Below, piece by piece: positions 1 through 8,078 of a stretch of DNA of 15,318 nt. The position numbers were made by a program, and so were the translations under genes. Where the stretch lies: contig JBGAQN010000067.1 in NCBI GenBank assembly GCA_044220725.1, positions 1 to 15,318 on the forward strand, in the 5' to 3' direction. Below the pieces are notes generated by a model. That model had not been told where the DNA came from and searched no databases. It saw only the letters and a list, made by a program, of their open reading frames with translations. Source of the stretch: Phosphoribacter sp044220725. GTDB taxonomy: Bacteria; Actinomycetota; Actinomycetes; Actinomycetales; Dermatophilaceae. Every line of letters begins with the position of its first letter. Within the stretch, counting starts at the first letter, position 1.

Positions 1-176
1 CCAGCCAACGCGACGACGATCCCGATAGTCGTCGCGATCGAAACGGCAGCGCAGCCGATCATGCTCGCCTTGACGAGACGCTCGCCGACCCGCGCGCTGG
101 ACGCACGGAGCGACACATCGACGGGCTGGGGTCGACGCTCCTTGACGTCGAGCTCGACCCCAGCCGACCTGGTCAT
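1..176 (-). CDS. pstC: Phosphate ABC transporter permease PstC, N-terminal fragment
   Basis: This is the first 58 codons of a gene that leaves the window at its left edge. The protein begins MTRSAGVELDVKERR, has a charged cytoplasmic N-terminus of about 35 residues, then enters a first hydrophobic segment (ASMIGCAAVSIATTIGIVVALA). That shape fits PstC, the inner-membrane permease of the high-affinity phosphate ABC transporter, whose N-terminus is poorly conserved. The main support is position: it starts 23 bp after the pstS stop on the same strand. An AAGGAG ribosome-binding site precedes the ATG at a good distance. pstA and pstB are expected further left but are not visible. The identity is inferred mostly from context because no conserved permease motif falls inside the fragment. 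Confidence 0.75.
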   Translation of the reverse strand, partial: MTRSAGVELDVKERRPQPVDVSLRASSARVGERLVKASMIGCAAVSIATTIGIVVALA

Positions 177-199
177 GGTGACTCCTTCGCGGGTGTCGC

Positions 200-1171
<972 letters not shown>

Positions 1172-1292
1172 GATGACAAATCCCTTCGTGGTGCGAACGC
1201 GTGGTGTCACGCAGTCGGGGTGTCGGAGGGGACCGCATCGTCGACCCTCCACCGTGACCCTAGGGACGTCAGATGTCACGACATGCCCGAGC

Positions 1293-1310
1293 ATTGAACG
1301 AAACGTGAAC
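1293..1310 (-). promoter_or_regulatory. PHO-box-like direct repeat upstream of pstS
   Basis: Read on the minus strand, GTTCACG (1310-1304) and GTTCAAT (1299-1293) form a direct repeat with an 11-nt period. In Streptomyces, PhoP operators are built from GTTCACC-type heptamers spaced 11 nt apart, so sequence, spacing and position before pstS all agree. A TAGGGT hexamer (1262-1257) that fits the actinobacterial TANNNT -10 pattern lies about 30 bp downstream. No good -35 hexamer is visible at the usual spacing, which suits an activator-dependent promoter. The PhoP protein itself is not in this window. Confidence 0.6.
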
Positions 1311-1366
1311 GTCACCAGTCCGATTCGCGGCTTCGGGCGGTGCGTTGCCCCGCTGTCACCGGCGGT

Positions 1367-2308
1367 TCAGATGTCGGTCGCCGGGCTCTCGCTCTGGGTC
1401 GGGATGCGTTCGACGGCGACGACTCGGGCCGACTCACCGGCCCCGACGAGGTGTGCCACGAGCACGTCGCCCTTGTCCAACCCGAGGTCGGCAGTCTCGC
1501 TCAGCGTCGCTTCGGTGCCCTCGGCCACGTCCTCGTCACTGGCGAGCAGCGTCAGCAGAGCCGTGAGCAGAGTGGGCAACACCGGACCGTGGCTGCACAG
1601 GGCGACCGGTTGAGCAGCCTCGAGGAGTTGGGTCATCAAGGCGCTGGCTCGGCCGGGGCCCTTCTTGGCAAAACCCTCCTCGGAGATGCACCTACGCAGC
1701 CGCAGGGAAACCCCCTGGGTCGCGGCATACCCGCCGATCGTCTGCACACAGCGAGTCGAGGGCGAGGAGACCACGTCGGTGACGCCGTAGGCGCGCAGCA
1801 GGTCGGTGACGACCGGGACCTGGCGTTCGCCCACCGGGGACAGTGGGACGGCGAACGCGTGCCGCACGATCACCAGGGGCCATGTCCGCACGGCACCGCG
1901 TTGCTGCGCACGCTGGATGGCCCGCAGCTGCTCCCGATCATGCGAATAGTCCAGGCGCGCATGGGCGGCCGTCGGGTCTAGCCAGGCGACCGCGTCGATC
2001 TCGTGCTCGAGCGCGCCGTCGCCGCCGGTGACCTCTGCCGCCCAGTAGCGCACGAGCTTGGTCGCCGGGAGACCGTCCTTGTCCAGGACGCGGTAGGTCG
2101 TCGGGGGCAGCGGCATGCCGAGGCGGACTTGCAGCCCGGTTTCCTCGAACGTCTCCCGGTATGCCGCGACCGCCCACGGCTCTCCGGGCTCGAGTTTGCC
2201 CTTTGACCACGACCAGTCGTCGTAGCGGGGCCGGTGCACCATGGCGACTTCGAGCGTGCCATCAGTGCAGCGCCAGGGGATAGTCCCCGCGGCGTTGATG
2301 GTGGGCAT
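1367..2308 (-). CDS. mutT1: MutT1-like protein: Nudix hydrolase fused to histidine phosphatase
   Basis: Two-domain enzyme that in mycobacteria sanitises oxidised guanine nucleotides (8-oxo-dGTP/8-oxo-GTP). The N-terminal Nudix domain (about residues 1-125) carries a complete Nudix box at residues 37-59: GKLEPGE, then RETFEETGL. The C-terminal half (about 144-313) is a histidine-phosphatase fold with the RHA motif at Arg149-His150, a second conserved SPSTRC arginine region (182-187) and the catalytic SHG at His240. This arrangement and its 313-aa length match mycobacterial MutT1. It begins 7 bp after the ppk stop with AGGGG as ribosome-binding site. The ppk1-mutT1 pairing is the same as in Mycobacterium tuberculosis, so co-transcription with the polyphosphate kinase is likely. 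The phosphatase domain may act on the diphosphate products or on dinucleoside polyphosphates. Confidence 0.92.
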   Translation of the reverse strand: MPTINAAGTIPWRCTDGTLEVAMVHRPRYDDWSWSKGKLEPGEPWAVAAYRETFEETGLQVRLGMPLPPTTYRVLDKDGLPATKLVRYWAAEVTGGDGALEHEIDAVAWLDPTAAHARLDYSHDREQLRAIQRAQQRGAVRTWPLVIVRHAFAVPLSPVGERQVPVVTDLLRAYGVTDVVSSPSTRCVQTIGGYAATQGVSLRLRRCISEEGFAKKGPGRASALMTQLLEAAQPVALCSHGPVLPTLLTALLTLLASDEDVAEGTEATLSETADLGLDKGDVLVAHLVGAGESARVVAVERIPTQSESPATDI

Positions 2309-2315
2309 GGCGCCC

Positions 2316-5300
2316 CTAACGGCGACGGGCCTTGCGGCGCGCCTTGTTGTGGTAGTCCCACATCAACGTCTGGAGGTCGTTCAACGGGTTGCCGTCCTTG
2401 TCCCGGTGCACCCGCGTCCAGGTGCCATCGCCGCCCAGCTCGAAGCGGGAGGTCGTCGGCGCCAGGCCCATCTCGAACATGTCGGTGAGCTCGGCGACCT
2501 GGGCCGGCTCGACGATGTGCAGCAGCGCCTCGACCCGGCGGTCGAGGTTGCGGTGCATCATGTCGGCGCTGCCGATGAAGACCTGCGGGTGGCCGCCACC
2601 GGCGAACCAGAAGATCCGAGAGTGTTCGAGGAACCGCCCCAAGGTAGAGCGGACCCGAAGGTTGTCACTGAGTCCAGGGACCTGCGGACGGATCGCGCAG
2701 ATGCCTCGAACCCACACGTCGACGGGCACCCCGGCCTGGGACGCGCGGTAGAGCGCGTCGATGAGTTGCTCGTCGACGATGGAGTTCATCTTCAGCCTGA
2801 TCGCGCCGTCGCCGTGCTCTTGGTGGCGAACGACCTCCGCATCCACCATCTCGATGAGCCCGGACCTCACGGTGCGGGGCGCGACGAGCAGCCGACGGAA
2901 CCGGCTGCGCGGCGCGATGCCCGACAGCTGGTTGAACAACCGGGACAGGTCCTCGCCGACCTGAGGGTCGCAGGTGAGGACGCCGAGGTCCTCATAGAGC
3001 CGCGCCGTCTTGGGGTTGTAGTTGCCGGTGCCGACATGGCAGTAGCGGACCAGGCCCTCGGTCTCTTGCCGGACGACCAGGCACAACTTCGCATGGGTCT
3101 TGAGACCGACGATGCCGTAGACGACGTGGACGCCGGCATGCTCGAGCTTGCGGGCCCAGCTGATGTTGTTGACCTCGTCGAAGCGGGCCTTGATCTCCAC
3201 GACGGCCAGCACCTGTTTGCCGGCGGTTGCCGCGTCGATGAGGGCGTCGATGATCGGCGAGTCGCCCGAGGTGCGGTAGAGGGTCTGCTTGATCGCCAGG
3301 ACCCGTGGGTCAGCGGCCGCCTGGCCGATAAAGGCCTGAACCGATGTCGAGAATGAGTCGTAAGGGTGATGCAGCAGGATGTCTTTGGCCCGGATCGCCG
3401 CGAACAGGTCACCCTCCTGGGAGCGCTCGGTCGGCGCCAGGTCGGGGTGGGTCATCGGGACGAACGGCGGGTCCTTGAGCTCGGACCGGTCCAGATCGCC
3501 GAGCAGGAACAGGCCGCGCAGGTCAAGCGGCGCCGGCAGCCGATAGGTCTCGGCGTCGGTCACCCCGAGCTCCCGGGTGAGCAGATCGAGCACCCGGTCG
3601 GCTATGGCGTCTTCAACCTCGAGGCGCACCGGCGGGCCGAACCGCCGCCGCGTGAGCTCCTTCTCCAGCGCGGTGAGCAGGTTTTCGGCGTCGTCTTCCT
3701 CGACTTCGAGGTCTTCGTTGCGGGTCACCCGGAAGGTGTAGTGCTCGCGCACCTCCATCCCGGTGAACAGCTGGTCGAGGTGCACGGCGATGACATCCTC
3801 GAGCGGGATGAAGCGGGCCTTGTGAGCTCCGTGTTCGTCGTGCGGATCGGCCACTCGCAGGAACCGAGGCAGCACCGGGGGCACCTTGACCCGAGCGAAG
3901 TGCTCAGCGCCGGTCTTGGGGTTGACCAGGACGACGGCGAGGTTGAGCGACAAGCCCGAGATGTAGGGGAACGGGTGCGCCGGATCGACGGCCAGCGGGG
4001 TGAGCACCGGGAAGACCTGTTCGCGGAACATCCCGTGCAGGGGTGCCCGCTCGGCTTCGGTGAGGTCGCTCCACCTGACGATGGAGATGCCCTCCTCTTC
4101 CAAGGCCGGGCGGATCTGGTCCCAGAAGACCCAGGAGTGCATCCGCATGAGCTCTTGGGCCGCATGCTGGATCCGGTCGAGCAGGTCCCGCGGCTCCAGC
4201 CCGGCGGCCGAACGGACCGCGAGCCCGGTGGCGATGCGGCGCTTGAGGCCGGCCACCCGGACCATGAAGAACTCGTCGAGGTTGCTGGAGAAGATCGCGA
4301 GGAACTTGGCCCGCTCGATGAGTGGCACGGTCTCGTCCATCGCCAACTGCAGGACGCGCTCGTTGAACTGCAGCCAGGAGATCTCCCGCTCGAGATAGCG
4401 CGCCTGCGGGAGGTCGTGCATGGCGACCGTTCCGGTCTCGCCGTCGTCTTCAACAACAGCGTCGGGCATCTTCCCCTCGACTGGCGCCGCGGTGAGAGGT
4501 TCAGTCAAAGGCTGCGGGGTGGGTTCGCTCTCGACGCGTGCGTCAGCGTTGGCGCTCATGGCATTCATCGTTCCACTAACGGGAGTCGGCGTCTGCGTGA
4601 ACATCGTCTCCTTCCCCAGTGGCCGGAAACCCAACGAGGCATACGTTCGGCGGGCTGTCTCGTTGTCGCCGTCGACATAGAGGAAGGCGTCGGAGATACC
4701 GGTTTCCCGCAGGTGATGCAGGCCCAGCAGGGTGAGTGCCCGGCCCAGACCGCGGCCCTGGTATGCCGGGTGCACGGCCACGGCATACACCTCGCCGCGG
4801 CGCGCCGGGGGCTCGTCACTGCCCTCGGGTGGCGGGGTCAGGTGGACCTTGGTCCAGTGGAACCCGGCCACGGTCGGGCCCTCACCGGGGCGGGCAGGCA
4901 CGACCATGAGCAGCCCAGCCGGGTCGAACCAGGGCAAGTCCATCCGGGCCTTGAGGTCCGCGACGGTGAGTCGGCCCTGCTCGGGGTGTTCGGCAAAGGC
5001 CGCCGAGTTCACCGCCACCCAGGACTGTTCGTCGGTTCCGGGGCGGAACGGCCGCACGACCAGGCCCTCGGGCAGTTCGGGCGCCGGGAGTGACTCATCG
5101 AGCGCGAGACCAAGAACGTGCAGCTCGCGCACCGGGACCAGCCCTCGGGCCTTGGCGAAGGCCGCCGCAGCGTCGCTCCAGCCATGCGCCCAGAGCCTGA
5201 CGTCGGAAGGCATGGCGCTGAGCAGCGACGTGGCGACGCCTTCCCGGCGGTGGTCGGGGTGCACGACGAGCTCGGCCGCGGAGTCGGAGGCGTCCGGGTC

Positions 5301-5546
5301 GGTGAGTTGGGCGTAACCGACCAGTTGCGAAGCGGCATACAAAAGCAGGTGGCCGGCGCCCGATGCGGAGTTCAAGCCGAGGAGGAACGCCTCGGAGAGC
5401 GGGCTCGTGCCGTCGGCGTCCGTGGCCGCCGCAACCAACCCGCGCACCGCGTCGGCCCGATCCGGGCGGAGGGACCGGACGGCCAGGGGAGCGGAGGCGA
5501 GTGGGGTCGAGGCGAGGGGGTGCGACGGCATACCCGATTTCATCAC
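2316..5546 (-). CDS. mshD-ppk1: In-frame MshD (mycothiol synthase) - PPK1 (polyphosphate kinase) fusion
   Basis: One uninterrupted 1076-codon frame contains two enzymes. Residues 1 to about 318 are mycothiol synthase, the acetyl-CoA:Cys-GlcN-Ins acetyltransferase that finishes mycothiol. It is a double GNAT protein with CoA-binding loops at HPDHRREGVA (96-105) and HPAYQGRGLG (259-268), and MshD hallmarks AFAEHPEQG and GFHWTKVH. Residues about 380-1076 are PPK1, which makes polyphosphate from ATP. It starts at YLEREISW, and the two active-site histidines are His818 (THAKL) and His975 (FLEHSRI), 157 apart exactly as His435 and His592 of the E. coli enzyme. The two are joined by a Pro/Glu/Thr-rich linker. 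The start is uncertain: GTG 5546, ATG 5543 or ATG 5531. The two enzymes are normally separate proteins, so this is either a true fusion, a gene pair with internal initiation, or an assembly indel. Confidence 0.88.
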   Translation of the reverse strand: MMKSGMPSHPLASTPLASAPLAVRSLRPDRADAVRGLVAAATDADGTSPLSEAFLLGLNSASGAGHLLLYAASQLVGYAQLTDPDASDSAAELVVHPDHRREGVATSLLSAMPSDVRLWAHGWSDAAAAFAKARGLVPVRELHVLGLALDESLPAPELPEGLVVRPFRPGTDEQSWVAVNSAAFAEHPEQGRLTVADLKARMDLPWFDPAGLLMVVPARPGEGPTVAGFHWTKVHLTPPPEGSDEPPARRGEVYAVAVHPAYQGRGLGRALTLLGLHHLRETGISDAFLYVDGDNETARRTYASLGFRPLGKETMFTQTPTPVSGTMNAMSANADARVESEPTPQPLTEPLTAAPVEGKMPDAVVEDDGETGTVAMHDLPQARYLEREISWLQFNERVLQLAMDETVPLIERAKFLAIFSSNLDEFFMVRVAGLKRRIATGLAVRSAAGLEPRDLLDRIQHAAQELMRMHSWVFWDQIRPALEEEGISIVRWSDLTEAERAPLHGMFREQVFPVLTPLAVDPAHPFPYISGLSLNLAVVLVNPKTGAEHFARVKVPPVLPRFLRVADPHDEHGAHKARFIPLEDVIAVHLDQLFTGMEVREHYTFRVTRNEDLEVEEDDAENLLTALEKELTRRRFGPPVRLEVEDAIADRVLDLLTRELGVTDAETYRLPAPLDLRGLFLLGDLDRSELKDPPFVPMTHPDLAPTERSQEGDLFAAIRAKDILLHHPYDSFSTSVQAFIGQAAADPRVLAIKQTLYRTSGDSPIIDALIDAATAGKQVLAVVEIKARFDEVNNISWARKLEHAGVHVVYGIVGLKTHAKLCLVVRQETEGLVRYCHVGTGNYNPKTARLYEDLGVLTCDPQVGEDLSRLFNQLSGIAPRSRFRRLLVAPRTVRSGLIEMVDAEVVRHQEHGDGAIRLKMNSIVDEQLIDALYRASQAGVPVDVWVRGICAIRPQVPGLSDNLRVRSTLGRFLEHSRIFWFAGGGHPQVFIGSADMMHRNLDRRVEALLHIVEPAQVAELTDMFEMGLAPTTSRFELGGDGTWTRVHRDKDGNPLNDLQTLMWDYHNKARRKARRR
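4407..4601 (-). other. MshD-PPK1 junction and candidate internal ppk1 start
   Basis: This stretch encodes residues about 316-380, a low-complexity Pro/Glu/Thr/Ala segment with no stop codon in the fusion frame. Inside it are two possible internal starts for a free PPK1: ATG 4568 (Met327, protein MNAMSANADA) and ATG 4559 (Met330). From Met327 the kinase would be 750 aa, close to M. tuberculosis PPK1, which also has a disordered N-terminal extension. No convincing ribosome-binding site precedes either ATG. A TAG lies one frame over at 4578-4576, only 7 nt before ATG 4568, so a single-base insertion or deletion in the preceding codons would end mshD there. The sequence alone cannot decide between fusion and two genes. 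Confidence 0.6.
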
Positions 5547-5559
5547 GAACGGAGGTCGC

Positions 5560-6270
5560 TCAGAGCGTGGTGTCGACCTCTGCAGGGCTCGAGTCGCGCG
5601 GACGGTCGGGGACGAAGCGGTAGCCGACGTTGCGGACCGTCCCGATGAGGGTCTCGTGCTCGGGCCCGAGCTTGGCGCGCAGTCGGCGGACGTGGACGTC
5701 GACGGTGCGGGTGCCGCCGAAGTAGTCGTAGCCCCAGACTTCTTGGAGCAGTTGCGCCCGCGAGAACACCCGCCCTGGGTGCTGTGCGAGGAACTTGAGC
5801 AGCTCGAACTCCTTGTAGGTGAGATCGAGGGTCCGTCCGCGGAAGCGGGCCGAATAGCTCACTTCGTCGATGGTGAGGTCGCCCGCCCGGATCGGCCCGG
5901 CCTCCTGGGCTTCCTCGGTCTCGACCCGAGTCAAGGCCAGCCGCAGCCGTGCGTCGACCTCAGCCGGCCCTGCCGTGTCGAGCAGGACGTCGTCCAGGCC
6001 CCAGTCGGCGTTGAGTGCAGCCAGGCCGCCTTCGGTGAGGACGGCGATGAGCGGGGTGGAGATGCCGGTGGCCCGAAGGACCCGGCACAGGGACTTGGCG
6101 TGGGCAAGGTCGCGGCGGGCGTCGACGAGGACGGCGTCGCCGGTCGGGGCGTGCACGAGGGCGGCCGGCTCGGCGGGGAGGATGCGCACCTGGTGGCCCA
6201 ACAGCGCGAGCGCCGGCAACACCTCGACGCTGGGCGCCACGGTGTTGGTCAGCAACAGCAGCATGGCCAC
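5560..6270 (-). CDS. glnR: GlnR, OmpR-family global nitrogen regulator
   Basis: Transcription factor that controls nitrogen assimilation genes in actinobacteria. The protein matches Streptomyces GlnR from end to end: LLLLTN near the start, APSVEVLPALALL, the TEGGLAAL-ADWGLDDVLLDTAGPAEV receiver core, and a winged-helix domain with TYKEFELLKFLAQHPGRVF and GGTRTVDVHVRRLRAKLG. The receiver has Asp50 (LVDARRD), which in GlnR supports the fold and is not phosphorylated by a partner kinase. No kinase gene is adjacent. I chose GTG 6270 over ATG 6264 because it gives the same N-terminal length as Streptomyces GlnR (nine residues to the end of LLLLTN) and because a TATCCT -10 hexamer sits 7 nt upstream, suggesting a leaderless transcript. 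It ends 13 bp before the mshD-ppk1 frame and may be co-transcribed with it. Confidence 0.93.
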   Translation of the reverse strand: MAMLLLLTNTVAPSVEVLPALALLGHQVRILPAEPAALVHAPTGDAVLVDARRDLAHAKSLCRVLRATGISTPLIAVLTEGGLAALNADWGLDDVLLDTAGPAEVDARLRLALTRVETEEAQEAGPIRAGDLTIDEVSYSARFRGRTLDLTYKEFELLKFLAQHPGRVFSRAQLLQEVWGYDYFGGTRTVDVHVRRLRAKLGPEHETLIGTVRNVGYRFVPDRPRDSSPAEVDTTL

Positions 6271-6277
6271 GTCGTCG

Positions 6278-6306
6278 AGGATAATCGCTGGAGCCGGGAC
6301 GTCTGG
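6278..6306 (-). promoter_or_regulatory. Predicted glnR promoter (leaderless)
   Basis: On the minus strand, TATCCT (6283-6278) fits the TANNNT -10 pattern, and CCAGAC (6306-6301) sits 17 bp upstream as a weak -35. Only 7 nt separate the -10 from GTG 6270, so transcription would begin at or next to the start codon. The 77-bp gap to the divergent moaD-like gene also has to hold that gene's promoter. Confidence 0.4.
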
Positions 6307-6347
6307 TTGGCGTCCCGTCCCTGAGACCGGGTCTGGAAGGGGTGGGT

Positions 6348-6659
6348 ATGCCGCCTGCGACCGTTCTGGTGCGCTACTGGGCCGCTGCTCGGGCGGCGGC
6401 CGGTGTGGACAGCGAGACGGTGCCCGTCGAGTCTGGCGTGATCGAGGGCGCTCCCACAGAACTCGGCACGGGTGCCGGGTCGGGCCCGGCCAGGGGCACC
6501 GTCGGAGCGGTGCTCGACGCTGCGGTCTCACGTCATCCTGACCTGGCACCCGTCCTCGCCGTGGCCTCGATCCTCGTCGACGGCCGCGCCCGGTCCCGCG
6601 GGGCGGTCTTGGGTGAGGCGAGCGTCGTCGAGATCCTGCCCCCGTTCGCGGGCGGGTGA
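6348..6659 (+). CDS. MoaD/ThiS-family ubiquitin-like sulfur carrier protein
   Basis: Small protein of 103 aa with the features of a MoaD/ThiS sulfur carrier: a beta-grasp start (VLVRYWAAARAAAG), a middle VGAVLDAAVSRHP helix, an ILVDG segment and the diagnostic C-terminal PPFAGG ending in Gly-Gly, the residue pair that is adenylated and thiocarboxylated. Such carriers donate sulfur to molybdopterin, thiamine or other pathways. No activating MoeB/ThiF enzyme or pathway gene is adjacent, so the pathway is unknown. The start is ATG 6348, with GGAAGGGG placed 5-6 nt upstream. A GTG at 6342 is in frame but lies inside that site. There is a long Gly/Pro/Glu loop at about residues 28-48. It is divergent from glnR, and the next gene starts 7 bp after its stop. 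The start codon lies inside the recurrent GTATGCCG word. Confidence 0.82.
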   Translation: MPPATVLVRYWAAARAAAGVDSETVPVESGVIEGAPTELGTGAGSGPARGTVGAVLDAAVSRHPDLAPVLAVASILVDGRARSRGAVLGEASVVEILPPFAGG

Positions 6660-6666
6660 TGCGACG

Positions 6667-7500
6667 ATGTCGTCTGTGAGTCACCCTCCCGCGGCCCCGG
6701 GCTACCGGCGCGGCCCCAACGTCGGCCGATTCGGTGACGTCGACTCGACTCGCCTGCCCTGGCTGGTGACCGTGGCCTCGCTCCTGACGACCGCGGCGGT
6801 GGCCACCAGCGCCGCGGCCGGGCCGGGGTTCTTGGCCGGGCTCCTGGCCGTGCTGGGGCTCATCGTCGCGCTGGGCTGGCCAACCCTGAGCGGAACTCCA
6901 GGGCTGGTTCAGGTGCAGATCGGCATGTCGCTCGGGGTGCTACTGGTGGCCGGGACGGTCGGGCTGACGACGGGGCCGGCCCGGCTTGTCTGGCTGCCTG
7001 TTGCGGTGGCAATCGGCATGATCGTCACGTTCTTCCTCCAGGTTCTGCGCACCGACGGACGGCACGGCCTCACCGAGGCGATGGGTGTCGCGATGACTGG
7101 ACTGGCCGCAGTGGCGTCCGGCGCCGCGTTGGTCCCGCTGACTCTCAGCGAGGCTGGGGTCCGGTTCGTTCTCGTCGGTTTGGCGGGCCTGGCCGCCGGC
7201 ATTGTGTCGGACCTGGCCGCCCGGATCCCGGGAGTGGGCGCCAAGGCAGTCTTCGTCGTCATGATCGCCGGGGGAGTGGCCGGGTGGATGGCGGCAGCCG
7301 CGAGCGGGCTGGCGGGCTCGGTCGGCATCGGGTTGGGGATGTTGATGGCGTCCTTCTCGTATGCCGCACGGCGGATCTTCGGGGCGGTGCCCGGAGCCCG
7401 GGAGCTCTCGGGACAGGTGGCACTGGCGGTGGGGACGGTGTTGTTCCCCGGGGTGCTCATGCTTGCCCTGGGGGCTATTGCCAAGGTCACTCCGGCCTGA
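6667..7500 (+). CDS. Polytopic membrane protein of unknown function
   Basis: A 277-aa protein dominated by hydrophobic Ala/Gly/Val/Leu segments. About eight or nine membrane spans can be picked out by eye, beginning after a 30-residue soluble N-terminus (LPWLVTVASLLTTAA, GFLAGLLAVLGLIVAL, IGMSLGVLLVAGTVGL, LVWLPVAVAIGMIVTFF, then four or five more). I see no transporter signature, catalytic motif or ligand-binding pattern and do not name a family. ATG 6667 is 7 bp after the MoaD-like stop, so the two genes are probably one transcript. The upstream 65 codons of open frame overlap the MoaD-like gene and are not used. It ends in VTPA directly before a minisatellite. Known homologues, if any, are likely to be uncharacterised actinobacterial membrane proteins. 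Confidence 0.82.
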   Translation: MSSVSHPPAAPGYRRGPNVGRFGDVDSTRLPWLVTVASLLTTAAVATSAAAGPGFLAGLLAVLGLIVALGWPTLSGTPGLVQVQIGMSLGVLLVAGTVGLTTGPARLVWLPVAVAIGMIVTFFLQVLRTDGRHGLTEAMGVAMTGLAAVASGAALVPLTLSEAGVRFVLVGLAGLAAGIVSDLAARIPGVGAKAVFVVMIAGGVAGWMAAAASGLAGSVGIGLGMLMASFSYAARRIFGAVPGARELSGQVALAVGTVLFPGVLMLALGAIAKVTPA

Positions 7501-7509
7501 CTGGCTGCG

Positions 7510-7609
7510 GCCAGAGACGGCCAGGGACGGCCAGAGACGGCCAGGGACGGCCAGGGACAGCCAGGGGCAGCCAGGGACAGCCAGGGACAGCCAGAGACAG
7601 CCAGAGACG
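7510..7609. repeat. Ten-unit tandem repeat, 10-bp period
   Basis: Exactly ten consecutive 10-bp units of the form GCCAG(A/G)GAC(A/G), one of them GCCAGGGGCA. The variants are GCCAGAGACG, GCCAGGGACG, GCCAGGGACA and GCCAGAGACA. The array lies between two convergent genes, 9 bp after the membrane-protein stop and 27 bp before the DsrE-like stop. Because the period is not a multiple of three it is not a coding repeat. Changes occur at the same two positions of the unit, as expected from expansion by slippage or unequal exchange. Confidence 0.97.
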
Positions 7610-7636
7610 GTGTGCTGGGGTGTCGCGGCCCGTGCC

Positions 7637-8020
7637 TCAGTAGACCAGGGCTTGGGCGCCCGGTTCGAGGGCTTGCTCGACGAAGCCCGCTGCGCCGGCG
7701 ATCCGTGCGCCGGGGAGCAGGTCGGCATCGGTGAGGCCGCGCCGGGCCGCGCACTGGGTGCAGACGGTCACGGCGCCCTCGGCCAGGAGCAGGTCGACGA
7801 GGTCCTCGAAGGGCGCTGCGTGCGGGAGGCCTAGGCGGGCGGCATACCCAGGGGTCGCGAGGCGAGTCGCCTCCCCGGTGAGCCACACGCGGGTCGGTAT
7901 GCCGCTCGCGACCGCAGTCGTGGCGACCGTCAGCGCTTGGGCGACCCGTTCGAGCTCGGCTGTCGGTGGCGGCCAAGCGTCGCCGAGGGCGGTGAGCTTG
8001 ACGACGAGGGAGCGGGTCAT
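7637..8020 (-). CDS. DsrE/DsrF-like sulfur-relay family protein
   Basis: A 127-aa protein that fits the small DsrE/DsrF/YchN fold: a beta-strand start (SLVVKLTALGD), a helix with repeated Ala/Val, an IPTRVWLTGEA strand, and a GAVTVCTQCAARRGL segment whose Cys87-x-x-Cys90 pair would hold the reactive sulfur site. DsrE-family proteins transfer sulfur or act in thiol chemistry. The substrate cannot be read from sequence. The gene is divergent from the nitrobindin-like gene, with 58 bp between the two start codons. No ribosome-binding site is seen, but TAGTGT (8032-8027, fitting TANNNT) lies 6 nt before the ATG, so the message may be leaderless. A MoaD/ThiS-like carrier is two genes away, so a shared sulfur-transfer role is possible but unproven. 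Confidence 0.72.
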   Translation of the reverse strand: MTRSLVVKLTALGDAWPPPTAELERVAQALTVATTAVASGIPTRVWLTGEATRLATPGYAARLGLPHAAPFEDLVDLLLAEGAVTVCTQCAARRGLTDADLLPGARIAGAAGFVEQALEPGAQALVY

Positions 8021-8078
8021 GGGGTCACACTACGATCGGTGGACCGGTCTGGAAGTGGACCCGGTGGAAGGGGTGCTC

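Noticed and set aside
1172..1315. A longer pstS starting at ATG 1315.
   Set aside because: It would place 48 basic residues ahead of a proper lipoprotein signal peptide, and the GTG at 1171 has its own ribosome-binding site. The extension also covers the PHO box.
2241..5093. Long plus-strand open frames opposite the MshD-PPK1 gene (2241-3356 and 3366-5093).
   Set aside because: They are antisense shadows of GC-rich coding sequence. Their proteins are rich in Gly, Arg, Val, Asp and His with no domain, and the minus strand encodes two fully recognisable enzymes.
7510..7609. Possible CRISPR array in the tandem repeats.
   Set aside because: The units are 10 bp with no spacers between them, and no cas gene is present. 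The same applies to the 12-, 15- and 17-bp arrays.
8019..8078. A longer nitrobindin-like protein from ATG 8019.
   Set aside because: It overlaps the divergent DsrE-like start and its promoter, and ATG 8079 has a strong ribosome-binding site and gives the usual family length.
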